This document shows positions 1 through 6,722 of a stretch of 20,418 bases of DNA, piece after piece (within the stretch, counting starts at the first letter, position 1; the number at the start of each line of letters is the position of its first letter). The stretch is from assembly GCA_030037185.1 (NCBI GenBank), contig JASHRR010000409.1:1-20418 (forward strand), in the 5' to 3' direction. The notes beneath the pieces are model-generated. The model had not been told where the DNA came from. It saw only the letters and a program-made list of their open reading frames with translations, and did no database searches. This stretch comes from Xanthobacteraceae bacterium (GTDB taxonomy: Bacteria > Pseudomonadota > Alphaproteobacteria > Rhizobiales > Xanthobacteraceae). The position numbers and the translations under genes are program-made.

Positions 1-686
1 CGGTTGCGGTAGGTCGGCAGCGTCGAAGCCTCGATACCGTCGCTGTGGCGGCGAACCGTTGGGCGGGTCTCCTCGATGTACTCATAGAGATAGTCGCCGA
101 GAAACAGCACCAGGTCGGGATTTTCGTCGGCAAGATGGCGGTAGGCGGCAAAATAACCGTGCTCATAGTTGGCGCAGGATACAAAACCGAACCGTACGCG
201 TTGGACCGGCGCTCCGGCCGCTGGCGCCGTCATCGCCCGCCCCACCCGGCTCACCGCATCCCCGCACAGGAACCGGTACCAATACGGCCGGCCCGGCTGG
301 AGGGCGGAGACATCGGCGTGGACCGACCACCCGTAGGCCGCTTCGGCGTCCGCAACGCCGCGGCGGACGATGTCGCTCATCGCCTCGTCGCCGGCGATCT
401 CGTAGGCTACCGCTACATCGCCGCCGGTCATGCCGCCCGGGGTTGCCGGATTGGCGGAGAGCGGCTCGGGCGCAAGCCGTGTCCACAGCACGAAGCCATC
501 CGGGCGCGGCGCGCCCGCCGCAACGCCGAGGCTGAACGGGTCAGCCGGCCAGGGGCGGAGTTGCGCCTGGGCGCTGCCGATTATGGCAGGCGGCGCCACG
601 AGGCCGAGGCAGCCCGCGCCAAGCCCGCCAATCAGGCGGCGGCGGTCGATAAAAACATTCTTGCTCTCAGGCATCCGAAAAGACAT
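1..686 (-). CDS. phoD: PhoD-like alkaline phosphatase/phosphodiesterase, N-terminal part
   Basis: Partial gene: it starts at an ATG at 686 and runs off the left edge of the window after about 228 codons. The N-terminus carries a twin-arginine signal: DRRRLIGG followed by a hydrophobic stretch and an AQA-type cleavage site near residues 38-42, so the product should be exported folded through Tat. Next come a PhoD N-terminal (fibronectin-like) domain (PFSLGVAAGAPRPDGFVLWTR) and the start of the metallophosphatase domain with FVSCANYEHGYFAAYRHL and DLVLFLGDYLYEY. The LGDY aspartate is a metal ligand in PhoD enzymes, which hydrolyse phosphomono- and diesters in the periplasm using Fe/Ca. The C-terminal half, with the remaining ligands, is outside the window. 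The gene is divergent from the gene-poor stretch to its right. Family assignment is secure; the substrate is not known. Confidence 0.88.
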   Translation of the reverse strand, partial: MSFRMPESKNVFIDRRRLIGGLGAGCLGLVAPPAIIGSAQAQLRPWPADPFSLGVAAGAPRPDGFVLWTRLAPEPLSANPATPGGMTGGDVAVAYEIAGDEAMSDIVRRGVADAEAAYGWSVHADVSALQPGRPYWYRFLCGDAVSRVGRAMTAPAAGAPVQRVRFGFVSCANYEHGYFAAYRHLADENPDLVLFLGDYLYEYIEETRPTVRRHSDGIEASTLPTYRN

Positions 687-1074
687 GGGATTGGCCCTTT
701 CAGCGAACAGGAGATGTCCTGCATCGACCGAAATCTGTTTCACGGATGTGACGAAAATGGGCTTGCCTCGCCTCATGCGGTCACCATCACAGTCGCAAGG
801 CTGTGGTGGTTACCGGCGTTAAGCGCGGCGGCAAATCCCGTGCCAGGCGAGCCCGTACGCATTGCGAGCGGACGATCGCCACCTGCCTGGTTCGGCAACG
901 TTTCCTCACAAAGCGTTCTGTCCACCGACGAATTGTCAGCCTACCGTTGGATCGGGCGCAAGTTTCGGGGCACACCTGCGTGTCAACCACTCGGCCGGTG
1001 AGGACGTTCGCACCGATCCTCACGGCTGCCCCCAAGGCGCATTCGGGAAAGCCCCTTGCGGCAACGGCGAGCAG

Positions 1075-1309
1075 CTATAACGCCGCGAACCATGTCCGCA
1101 GCGGCAGATGCGTGCCTTCGCGCGGCGTCCCAAAGCCGCCCGTGATTTGGCGTTGCAAGCTTTGCACTGGTGATCGTGCTTGCGACCACAGGCCACCGTT
1201 CGGCCAACGTTGTCGCATTTGGCGGGACCATGCGGCCAACGAACCCTTTCGAGATGTTGCCAACACGCATCATCATTCGCAGACTGCTTGAGGAAACCAT
1301 CATCGACAT
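1075..1309 (-). pseudogene. IS1595/ISXO2-type transposase relic, zinc-ribbon N-terminus only
   Basis: Read on the minus strand, one frame gives FLKQSANDDACWQHLERVRW followed by PHGPAKCDNVG and CKACNAK. A second frame then gives GFGTPREGTHLPLRTWFAAL and a TAG at 1077-1075. Together these match the N-terminal zinc ribbon of IS1595-family transposases: acidic 'ACxxHLxRVRWPxGPxCPxCG', then 'CKxCxxxFxVxxGTxxEGTHLPLRTWF'. The first CxxC has decayed to CDNVG, the second (CKAC) is kept, and the reading frame shifts near 1135-1145. A possible original start (MSMM) is the ATG at 1309, with a further frame slip just after it. The DDE catalytic domain is absent; the sequence left of 1075 no longer resembles the family. 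No terminal inverted repeats were recognised. Confidence 0.6.
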
Positions 1310-1714
1310 GCCGAAACGTATGAAGGGGTTTGCCACGAATTTGACGCCGGCGACGCCGTCGAAACAGGGCTTCGCTGCTCTGTCGTGCGCGGTGGGAGAC
1401 GGATCGGTTACGCTGGGCGTGGCGGCCCGATCAGCATGGAAGATTTCCAGTATTGACTGGCCATGCCTCGCTAGCCGAACTGCGCCCGGTGCTCCCGTCA
1501 GAACGGAGTTTGGCCGGTGGCGAAGGGGCGCCCCAGCTTGACAGCCACAGCGGCACCTCGCATAAGCAGGGCGCTGTTCTTTTGGATAGTGCCTCCGGCA
1601 ACGCAAGATGCTGGTCGGAGAGCGAACACGGTAGGCCCCCGGAGACAGAGCGTCTCGTCCGAGCGAGTGCCGCCCATTGGCCGGGCACCGGCCGTTGGCT
1701 GCGAGGCCAAGAAA

Positions 1715-1744
1715 CTCCACCCAGAGCGCTTGCGCTTGGTGGAG
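1715..1744. other. Strong hairpin 54 bases before hemF start
   Basis: The arms ctccacc (1715-1721) and ggtggag (1738-1744) pair perfectly. Inside them agcgc and gcgct pair around a two-base turn, giving a long imperfect stem. It has no T-run, so it is not a typical terminator. It may be a 5' UTR structure of the hemF transcript or a dispersed palindrome. Confidence 0.4.
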
Positions 1745-1797
1745 GTCGTTCATGTACCTGCAACGATAGCTCAGGAACGTCTCCCAAGGTAAGCAAA

Positions 1798-2682
1798 ATG
1801 GATGCAGGCCAGATCGAAGGGCGAAAGGCGCGCGCCAAAGCCTGGTTCGAAGCGTTGCGCGACGACATCTGCGCGGCGTTCGAGCGGCTCGAAGCCGAGG
1901 CGCCGGCCTCGCTCTATGGCGAAAGCGTCGGCCAGTTCACGCGGACGCCGTGGGCGCGCAGCGATTATACCGGCGCGCCCGGCGGCGGCGGCGTCACGTC
2001 GATCATGAAGGGGCGTCTGTTCGAGAAGGTGGGCGTGCATGTCTCCACCGTATTCGGCCAATTCGCGCCGGAGTTCCGCGGCCAGATTCCCGGCGCCGAG
2101 ACCGACCCGACCTTCTGGGCCTCGGGCATTTCGCTGATCGCCCACATGCAGAACCCGCATGTGCCGGCCGTACACATGAACACGCGCTTTGTCACCACCG
2201 CCAAAGCGTGGTTCGGCGGCGGGGCCGATCTCACCCCGGTGCTCGAGCATCGTCGCACCCAGCATGATCCCGACACGATCGCATTCCATAGCGCCATGAA
2301 GGCGGCCTGCGACGCCCACGCGACCGTCGCGCCCTATGGCAAATACAAGACGTGGTGCGACGAGTATTTCTTCCTGAAGCACCGCAACGAGATGCGCGGC
2401 ATCGGCGGCATCTTCTACGACTACCTGGAAGCGGAGTGGGACGCCGCATTCGCATTCACCCAGGACGTCGGCCGCGCCTTCTTGAAAATCTATCCGGAGC
2501 TTGTGAGGCGCAATTACGCGACGCCGTGGACCGAGGCGGAACGAGAGGAGCAGCTGGTGCGACGCGGCCGCTATGTGGAGTTCAACCTCCTCTATGACCG
2601 CGGCACGGTGTTCGGCCTCAAGACTGGCGGCAATGTAGAGTCGATCTTGTCGTCGATGCCACCGGTGGTGAAGTGGCCGTAG
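1798..2682 (+). CDS. hemF: Oxygen-dependent coproporphyrinogen III oxidase
   Basis: 294 residues, the usual length for aerobic HemF, which oxidatively decarboxylates coproporphyrinogen III to protoporphyrinogen IX in haem (and bacteriochlorophyll) synthesis in the cytoplasm, using O2. Family signatures are all present: [20 protein letters not shown] at 40-59, [20 protein letters not shown] about 62-81, [12 protein letters not shown] at 120-131, [10 protein letters not shown] at 138-147, [20 protein letters not shown] at 182-201 and [20 protein letters not shown] at 262-281. The frame is open far upstream, but the ATG at 1798 is chosen because homology begins there and AAGGTA lies 6-11 bases before it; the upstream part has no family similarity. 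It stands alone, with a gene-poor region before it and a convergent cca gene after it. No FNR-type box was seen upstream. Confidence 0.95.
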   Translation: MDAGQIEGRKARAKAWFEALRDDICAAFERLEAEAPASLYGESVGQFTRTPWARSDYTGAPGGGGVTSIMKGRLFEKVGVHVSTVFGQFAPEFRGQIPGAETDPTFWASGISLIAHMQNPHVPAVHMNTRFVTTAKAWFGGGADLTPVLEHRRTQHDPDTIAFHSAMKAACDAHATVAPYGKYKTWCDEYFFLKHRNEMRGIGGIFYDYLEAEWDAAFAFTQDVGRAFLKIYPELVRRNYATPWTEAEREEQLVRRGRYVEFNLLYDRGTVFGLKTGGNVESILSSMPPVVKWP

Positions 2683-2895
2683 CTTAGCAGGGTGGGCGGC
2701 AACTTGCTGCGGGGGCTGGGTTACTCGCATCGCGAGAATGGGCCGTTTCACCAGCGGCGTCGCGCCGATGACCGAATTTGCGAAGGCTTACGCTATGTGG
2801 GCGGCCCTTGGCCCTGCCTCCCGAATCTTCTCGCCATTGCGCCCCGCCAACGAATAGACGGGCACCAACGGTTGCTCCACAACGCGCCGGCAATC

Positions 2896-4146
2896 CTATG
2901 GCCCCGTCGCGTGCCGCGCTGCATCGCTTGCGATGCGGTCGAGCGCGACCTCGTCCTGCGGAAACCCCGCCATGATCCAGGCTTCCTCGGCGTTGCGCAT
3001 CGCTGCTCCGAGCGCCGGCCCCTTGGGGACGCCACGCGCAATGAGGTCGGCGGACTTAAGCGGAAAGCGCGGCGCGCTCCAGCGCGCCGGCAATGTGGCG
3101 AGAGCCAGCCACGCCGAATCGGCGACGCCTTGCGGCGCCCGTGTCCAGGCGATCAACACGCGATCGACGTAACGGACAGGCCCGAGCCGGTAGAGAAGCA
3201 CCCGCGCGCCAGCCTCGGCAAGGACCGGCGATAGGCGCCACCAGCGGTCTGCAATGGAAGCAAGGCGCTCGTATTCGGAGTTAAACAGGCGCAGCTTCTC
3301 CCGCAACCGCTCGGCATCCTCTTCAATTAAGACACCAAGCGCACCGAGCCGGCGCACCGCGTCCACGGCAAGCCCCGATGCTGCCTCGACCTTGATCATG
3401 TTGGCGAAGCTCGCGAGCAGGGCCACGCCGCCGAGCAGCCGCTCGGCGAAACCTGCTTGCGCCATCACCTCGAGGGTCGGCAGCGCGAACGGCGCGACCA
3501 GGAGTTTCATCAGTTCCGCGCGGATACGCTCGCGCGACAAGCTGCGCAGGCCATTGCGCGCCACGATGCACGCGTGCAGCCCTTCCGCGTCGGCGGGGCC
3601 CTGCGCATAGGATGCCTGAAAGCGGAAGAAACGCAGGATGCGAAGATAATCTTCGGCGATCCGCCGCGCCGGGTCGCCGATGAAACGGACACGACCCGCG
3701 TCAAGATCGGCGAGGCCGCCGACATAGTCGTGTACAATGCCGTCCGCCGAGATCGACATCGCATTGATCGTGAAATCGCGGCGCTCGGCATCGGCCTTCC
3801 AGTCCCGTCCGAACGCTACCCTGGCCTTGCGGCCGAAAGTCTCGACGTCCTGTCGCAATGTCGTGACCTCGAACGGGGTGCCGTCGACCACCAGCGTGAC
3901 GGTGCCGTGATCGATGCCGGTCGGCACCGCCCTCAATCCGCCAGCCGCCGCGCGGCGCACCACCTCATCCGGCAGTGCCGTGGTGGCGATATCGATGTCG
4001 CTCAGCGGCAGCCCCATCAGCGCATTGCGCGCCGCTCCTCCGACAACCCGCGCTTCCTCGCCGCCGCTGTTGAGGATCGAGAGAGCGCGCGCGAGCGAGG
4101 ATTCCCGCAGCCAGGTTGAGTCCGCCAACCGCACAGTCGCATTCAT
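2896..4146 (-). CDS. cca: CCA-adding tRNA nucleotidyltransferase / poly(A) polymerase family protein
   Basis: 416 residues, class II nucleotidyltransferase that adds or repairs the 3' CCA of tRNAs (poly(A) polymerases share the fold). Visible motifs: VVGGAARNALMG at 34-45 (nucleotide-binding GGxxR), the metal-binding DID at 50-52, RRDFTINAM at 122-130, and DPARRIAEDYLRILRFFRF at 158-176 (the motif C/D region that recognises incoming nucleotide and braces the head-neck). The C-terminal half is the helical body typical of the alphaproteobacterial form. The frame extends upstream to 4440, but the ATG at 4146 is chosen because it overlaps the stop of the DUF6111 gene as ATGA and begins the homologous region. 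That overlap implies translational coupling with DUF6111. Family confident; CCA-adding rather than poly(A) activity is the likelier role but cannot be settled by eye. Confidence 0.92.
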   Translation of the reverse strand: MNATVRLADSTWLRESSLARALSILNSGGEEARVVGGAARNALMGLPLSDIDIATTALPDEVVRRAAAGGLRAVPTGIDHGTVTLVVDGTPFEVTTLRQDVETFGRKARVAFGRDWKADAERRDFTINAMSISADGIVHDYVGGLADLDAGRVRFIGDPARRIAEDYLRILRFFRFQASYAQGPADAEGLHACIVARNGLRSLSRERIRAELMKLLVAPFALPTLEVMAQAGFAERLLGGVALLASFANMIKVEAASGLAVDAVRRLGALGVLIEEDAERLREKLRLFNSEYERLASIADRWWRLSPVLAEAGARVLLYRLGPVRYVDRVLIAWTRAPQGVADSAWLALATLPARWSAPRFPLKSADLIARGVPKGPALGAAMRNAEEAWIMAGFPQDEVALDRIASDAARHATGP

Positions 4147-4406
4147 CTTTGGATGCCGGGCACAAACCGCCCGTTTTCCATATGCGCCGGGACATAGGTC
4201 GATCCGGGTGGCGCGCCGCCGAATTGCGCTAGAACTGCGAAACCCGCGACCACCAGCGTCAGCGCAGCAACGGTGAGCCACATGACCCGGGGGGGCGACC
4301 ATGCAGAAACGTCGACCACCCCCGCCCGCGCGGCCCACAAAAACAGCGCATAGGCGGCAAACGGCGCGATAAACAGCGCAAGTTCGGTGATGGCCTGGCG
4401 GATCAT
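4143..4406 (-). CDS. DUF6111 family small membrane protein
   Basis: 87 residues from the ATG at 4406: MIRQAITELALFIAPFAAYA opening, one hydrophobic segment at about residues 5-23, a second at about 38-58 (MWLTVAALTLVVAGFAVLAQ) and a short polar tail with GSTYVPAHMENGRFVPG. This two-helix layout with a terminal YxPAxxxxGxxxPG motif is the DUF6111 pattern found beside cca in alphaproteobacteria; the function is unknown. A TTG at 4433 could start the frame earlier, but the ATG fits the family's MIR... N-terminus. Its stop overlaps the cca start by 4 bases. Its own start overlaps the stop of a 15-codon reading frame upstream. Confidence 0.8.
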   Translation of the reverse strand: MIRQAITELALFIAPFAAYALFLWAARAGVVDVSAWSPPRVMWLTVAALTLVVAGFAVLAQFGGAPPGSTYVPAHMENGRFVPGIQR

Positions 4407-4450
4407 CGCCGTCCGCAGTGCGACCCGCAGCAACGCGCAACGAGCTTCAT
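4403..4450 (-). CDS. Possible 15-residue leader peptide before DUF6111
   Basis: A short frame MKLVARCCGSHCGRR begins at an ATG at 4450 with GAGGTG three bases upstream. It ends in TGA at 4405-4403, overlapping the DUF6111 ATG (ATGA). The arrangement would couple translation of DUF6111 to the small frame. Three cysteines and a basic character are visible, nothing recognisable. It lies just beyond the iscB relic, so it could also be leftover or chance. Low confidence that it is a functional peptide. Confidence 0.25.
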   Translation of the reverse strand: MKLVARCCGSHCGRR

Positions 4451-4493
4451 CGTCACCTCACGATCAAATTGCGCGACGTACCCGGGTGTTTGT

Positions 4494-5378
4494 TTAGGCC
4501 GGGGGCTCAAAGCGCACCGGCCGGAGGCCGGTTCTGTTGTCTCCATACCCATCTCCTGGTTGGATGAGGCGGCAGTATTGCAAAACCGACGTGACCTTGC
4601 CGACCGTGAATTGTCCCTTGTTTGACAACCGCTACGCGACCGACATGCACACCTTTGCGGGCACCCTTTTGCACCTCTGCCCGCACCGTGTCGCCTGTCT
4701 GGAACCCGTGAACGCGCTTGGTGCGCATACAGTATCCATGCGGCAATCCCTGCATGGTTAGCTTTGTCGGGCAGTACGCGCCGCGCCCGATGGCTTTGAT
4801 TGCCAGTGCGGGGCACCGGCCAGCCTATTGCGGGCTCTCATACCCGGCCCGCGTACCCTGCCGGTACTCGGCACCAGATATTTCCGGGTTTTCGAGCGCC
4901 TGATCAAACCGAACGCGTTCGACAGATATCGCCCAGACGGGTGACGCAGCCGCTCGACCCAGGACATGCACGTATGAACCCTGCGCTGAAGGCTCGCAGG
5001 AAGCCAGCCCTCCGGCTTTCTTCTGTTAGCAAACCGCGGTGACCGGTAGCGAAGATTGGCGCCGCGGCGCCGCCGCCGAAACGCCCGGCGAAGAGCTTCG
5101 CTGATCTGTCGCCCGCGGCGGGCGAGTTCAAAGAGAGCCAGTACCTTTGCGGGCCTGTTCCCGTCCGCGTCAGTAACGACAGCAATGCCGGTGGTCTTGC
5201 TGCCGGGATCAAGCTTGACCCGGACCGGTTGAAGGTCTGCCCCGACCCGGTCCTTCAGGCGGATCGTGTAGGGACGGCGACGCACAACAACCGCCCCGCC
5301 GCGTTCGAGAAGGCGAGCCCTTTTCTCACAACACCGCATCAACGGCCGCTTACGCTTATCGAGAACGGATACCGACAG
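4494..5378 (-). pseudogene. iscB: iscB pseudogene: RuvC-type OMEGA nuclease with frameshifts and lost HNH domain
   Basis: IscB is the RNA-guided transposon nuclease ancestral to Cas9. Segment 1 (5378 to about 4940) reads SVSVLDKRKRPLMRCCEKRA, i.e. the PLMP N-domain (with PLMR), then RRRPYTIRLKDR (the RRxRR name motif), RuvC-I KLDPGSKTTGIAVV, an arginine-rich bridge helix and NLRYRSPRFANRRKPEGWLP. After a frameshift near 4939-4946, segment 2 reads WAISVERVRFDQALENPEIS (RuvC-II glutamate) to AGYE, then a TAG at 4827-4825. The HNH domain and the RuvC-III histidine region are missing. The same frame resumes with ALAIKAIGRGAYC and VHGFQTGDTVRAEVQKG, the usual C-terminal domain. A last frameshift near 4610-4622 leads to VLQYCRLIQPGDGYG and TAA at 4496-4494. 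The expected start is CTG, with AGGAG seven bases upstream. It cannot encode an active nuclease. The omega-RNA-like region lies immediately upstream. Confidence 0.9.
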
Positions 5379-5642
5379 GCTTCGTCTCCTAAACTATGTC
5401 CTTGCGGACGTTGTGACGCTGCCCTTGCGGACAATCTCCCCTCGGGCAAGTTGAAGAGGCGCGTTTGAGCACGACCGGATTTCGTGCCTATCCGGGGTAA
5501 AGTCTTGCCTTCGAGAGGTTGCGAACTCAGGAAGCATTCGGACGTCGCTCTTGAACCTATCTGCAACGTAGCTTGGGGCCGTAGTCCCAAGCTGACCCCG
5601 GTAACCCACCGCCCAGAGGCCTTCCGGTCGGGGGCGGGTTAT
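5379..5642 (-). ncRNA. HEARO / omega-RNA region of the IscB element
   Basis: HEARO (HNH endonuclease-associated RNA and ORF) RNAs precede iscB and guide the nuclease. Here the 264 bases directly upstream of the iscB relic are rich in structure. There is an 8-bp stem (5570-5577 with 5586-5593). There are two short hairpins closing GCAA tetraloops on the minus strand (5398-5409 and 5421-5432). There are also two interleaved helices, 5469-5474 with 5482-5487 and 5475-5479 with 5491-5495, forming an H-type pseudoknot pattern. An imperfect outer hairpin lies at 5604-5640. The left end abuts ATGA on the minus strand (5646-5643), the kind of site I recall for HEARO insertions. Exact ends are inferred. 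The paired arms are intact although the protein gene is not. Confidence 0.75.
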
Positions 5643-6011
5643 TCATCTTCTTCTTTACCCCCTTTGGGCACCCCCGAAGCGCCGCCCCCGTCTATCGCAT
5701 TGATCGCCCGGCGCTGCCCTGACTTATCCGTGCCCCTGGCAAGCGGGAAGCAACGCTTGGATTGCCTTGGAAGCGGCCGATTTACTTGGCCCGTTGAAAT
5801 GAAATGGTTATTTCCTGCGAGCTTTACTCCCGGTCACAATAGGTACAGAAATAAGCCAAATTTTTCAACATAGTATTGGCGTCGCCGGTCAGATTCAACA
5901 AGCCCATCAGGCCGCGACCGCGGGCCTTTTGCGGTCGGGCAAGAGATTAGCCTAACCCGCCAATCGCCGGCCGAACCTGCTCGCCCGAAGTCTCAAGGCC
6001 ATTACCCCCAC
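5643..6011. other. Gap between Nudix gene and HEARO element
   Basis: No recognised gene. The part at 5800-5880 is clearly AT-richer than its surroundings. A 63-codon stop-to-stop frame on the minus strand (about 5641-5832) reads GTDKSGQRRAINAIDGGGAS and ends in KEEDE at the HEARO boundary; it has no ATG/GTG/TTG start and no family I recognise. A hairpin with cgaccgc/gcggtcg arms lies at about 5912-5941, without a T-run. Confidence 0.5.
5840..5868 (-). promoter_or_regulatory. Possible sigma70-type promoter reading toward the HEARO/IscB element
   Basis: On the minus strand TTGAAA (5868-5863) is followed after 17 bases by TACCTA (5845-5840) in an AT-rich patch. The -10 is poor. It points into the HEARO RNA about 200 bases downstream, so it could have driven the element, but the match is weak. 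Confidence 0.25.
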
Positions 6012-6722
6012 CTAACGCTCATCGGAGGGCCGGGCTGCCTTCGCCCCGTCGAGGTAAATCCGCTCACAGAGGTTGTGCAGAATACCCGCCGTGACACCCC
6101 AGATGTAATGGTTCAGGTAGGGAATTTCATAATAGTGGCGGATGATGCCGTTCCAATTGCGACTCTTACGCCTGTAATTCTCCGGCCTCATCAGGTATTG
6201 AAGCGGCACCTCGAAGATGTCGGCGACCTCGGAACGGTTGGCGGTCAGTGCGAAATCCGGCGCGACGCGCGCCACCGTCGGCAGAATGCGAAAGCCGCTG
6301 AAAGTCAGGTAAAGATCGAGATACCCGAGCAACTCGACCAGTGCCGGGTTGAGGCCGATCTCCTCCTCGGCCTCGCGCAGCGCGGCCGCGGCCGCCGTCT
6401 CATCGCCGTCGATCTTGCCGCCCGGAAACGCGATCTGGCCGCCGTGACTTGGCAAACCGGCGGTGCGCTCGGTCAAAATCACGGTCGGAGCCGCGCGGTC
6501 GACCACCGCAATAAGCACAGCTGCCGGCTTTGTGGCGGTCACGCCCGCCTTCGTCCATGACTCCGGATCGAGATCGAGATCGCCCCGGACGGCCGCAGCA
6601 GCGGGATCGCGCAGCGCCGCAGGCACATCGAACGAGAGCCGTTGGCGCACACGGTCAAAGAATTCCTGTGCGGAGAATGCAGCCTGATGTGCGGTGCCTG
6701 AAACCCGCCCGGCATCGGTCAT
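6012..6722 (-). CDS. Nudix hydrolase, CoA pyrophosphatase (NudL)-like
   Basis: 236 residues. The Nudix box is complete at about 102-124: GKIDGDETAAAAALREAEEE followed by IGL, fitting Gx5Ex7REUXEEXGU, whose glutamates bind the catalytic Mg2+/Mn2+. Just before it, VILTERTAGLPSHGGQIAFP (81-100) matches the NudL/UPF0035 signature that distinguishes CoA and acyl-CoA pyrophosphatases (cleaving CoA to 3',5'-ADP and phosphopantetheine) from other Nudix enzymes. The N-terminal 60 residues form the leader typical of alphaproteobacterial members. The ATG at 6722 overlaps the stop of the DUF1285 gene by 4 bases, implying translational coupling. The next genes on this strand (DUF6111-cca) are separated from it by the HEARO/IscB relic. 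Substrate is inferred from the signature. Confidence 0.9.
   Translation of the reverse strand: MTDAGRVSGTAHQAAFSAQEFFDRVRQRLSFDVPAALRDPAAAAVRGDLDLDPESWTKAGVTATKPAAVLIAVVDRAAPTVILTERTAGLPSHGGQIAFPGGKIDGDETAAAAALREAEEEIGLNPALVELLGYLDLYLTFSGFRILPTVARVAPDFALTANRSEVADIFEVPLQYLMRPENYRRKSRNWNGIIRHYYEIPYLNHYIWGVTAGILHNLCERIYLDGAKAARPSDER

Larger units (their letters stand above)
687..1797. other. Gene-poor stretch between phoD and hemF
   Basis: About 1.1 kb with no intact gene I can recognise. Long open frames exist on both strands, but they are GC-rich run-on frames without family motifs. The only recognisable content is a decayed IS1595-type transposase N-terminus (1075-1309, minus) and a hairpin at 1715-1744. 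The promoters of phoD (leftward) and hemF (rightward) must lie here, but I could not pick a convincing -35/-10 pair for either. Confidence 0.6.

Noticed and set aside
735..752. Possible Pho box (CTGTTTC-ACGG-ATGTGAC) near the phoD start
   Set aside because: Only partial matches to CTGTCAT half-sites, and the direct repeat is on the strand opposite to phoD transcription.
983..1753. 256-codon open frame on the minus strand
   Set aside because: No family motifs; it crosses the IS1595 relic in the wrong frame and is typical of GC-rich run-on frames.
1453..1797. N-terminal extension of hemF in the same frame
   Set aside because: No HemF similarity; a ribosome site and the homologous start are at 1798.
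4147..4440. Extension of the cca frame upstream of 4146
   Set aside because: It overlaps the DUF6111 gene in another frame and lacks nucleotidyltransferase similarity.
5398..5432. Two similar 12-base units as the beginning of a CRISPR-like array
   Set aside because: Only two units 23 bases apart, and both fold as GCAA-loop hairpins within the HEARO region.
5912..5941. cgaccgc/gcggtcg hairpin as terminator of the Nudix gene
   Set aside because: It is about 70 bases past the stop and has no T-run on the minus strand.
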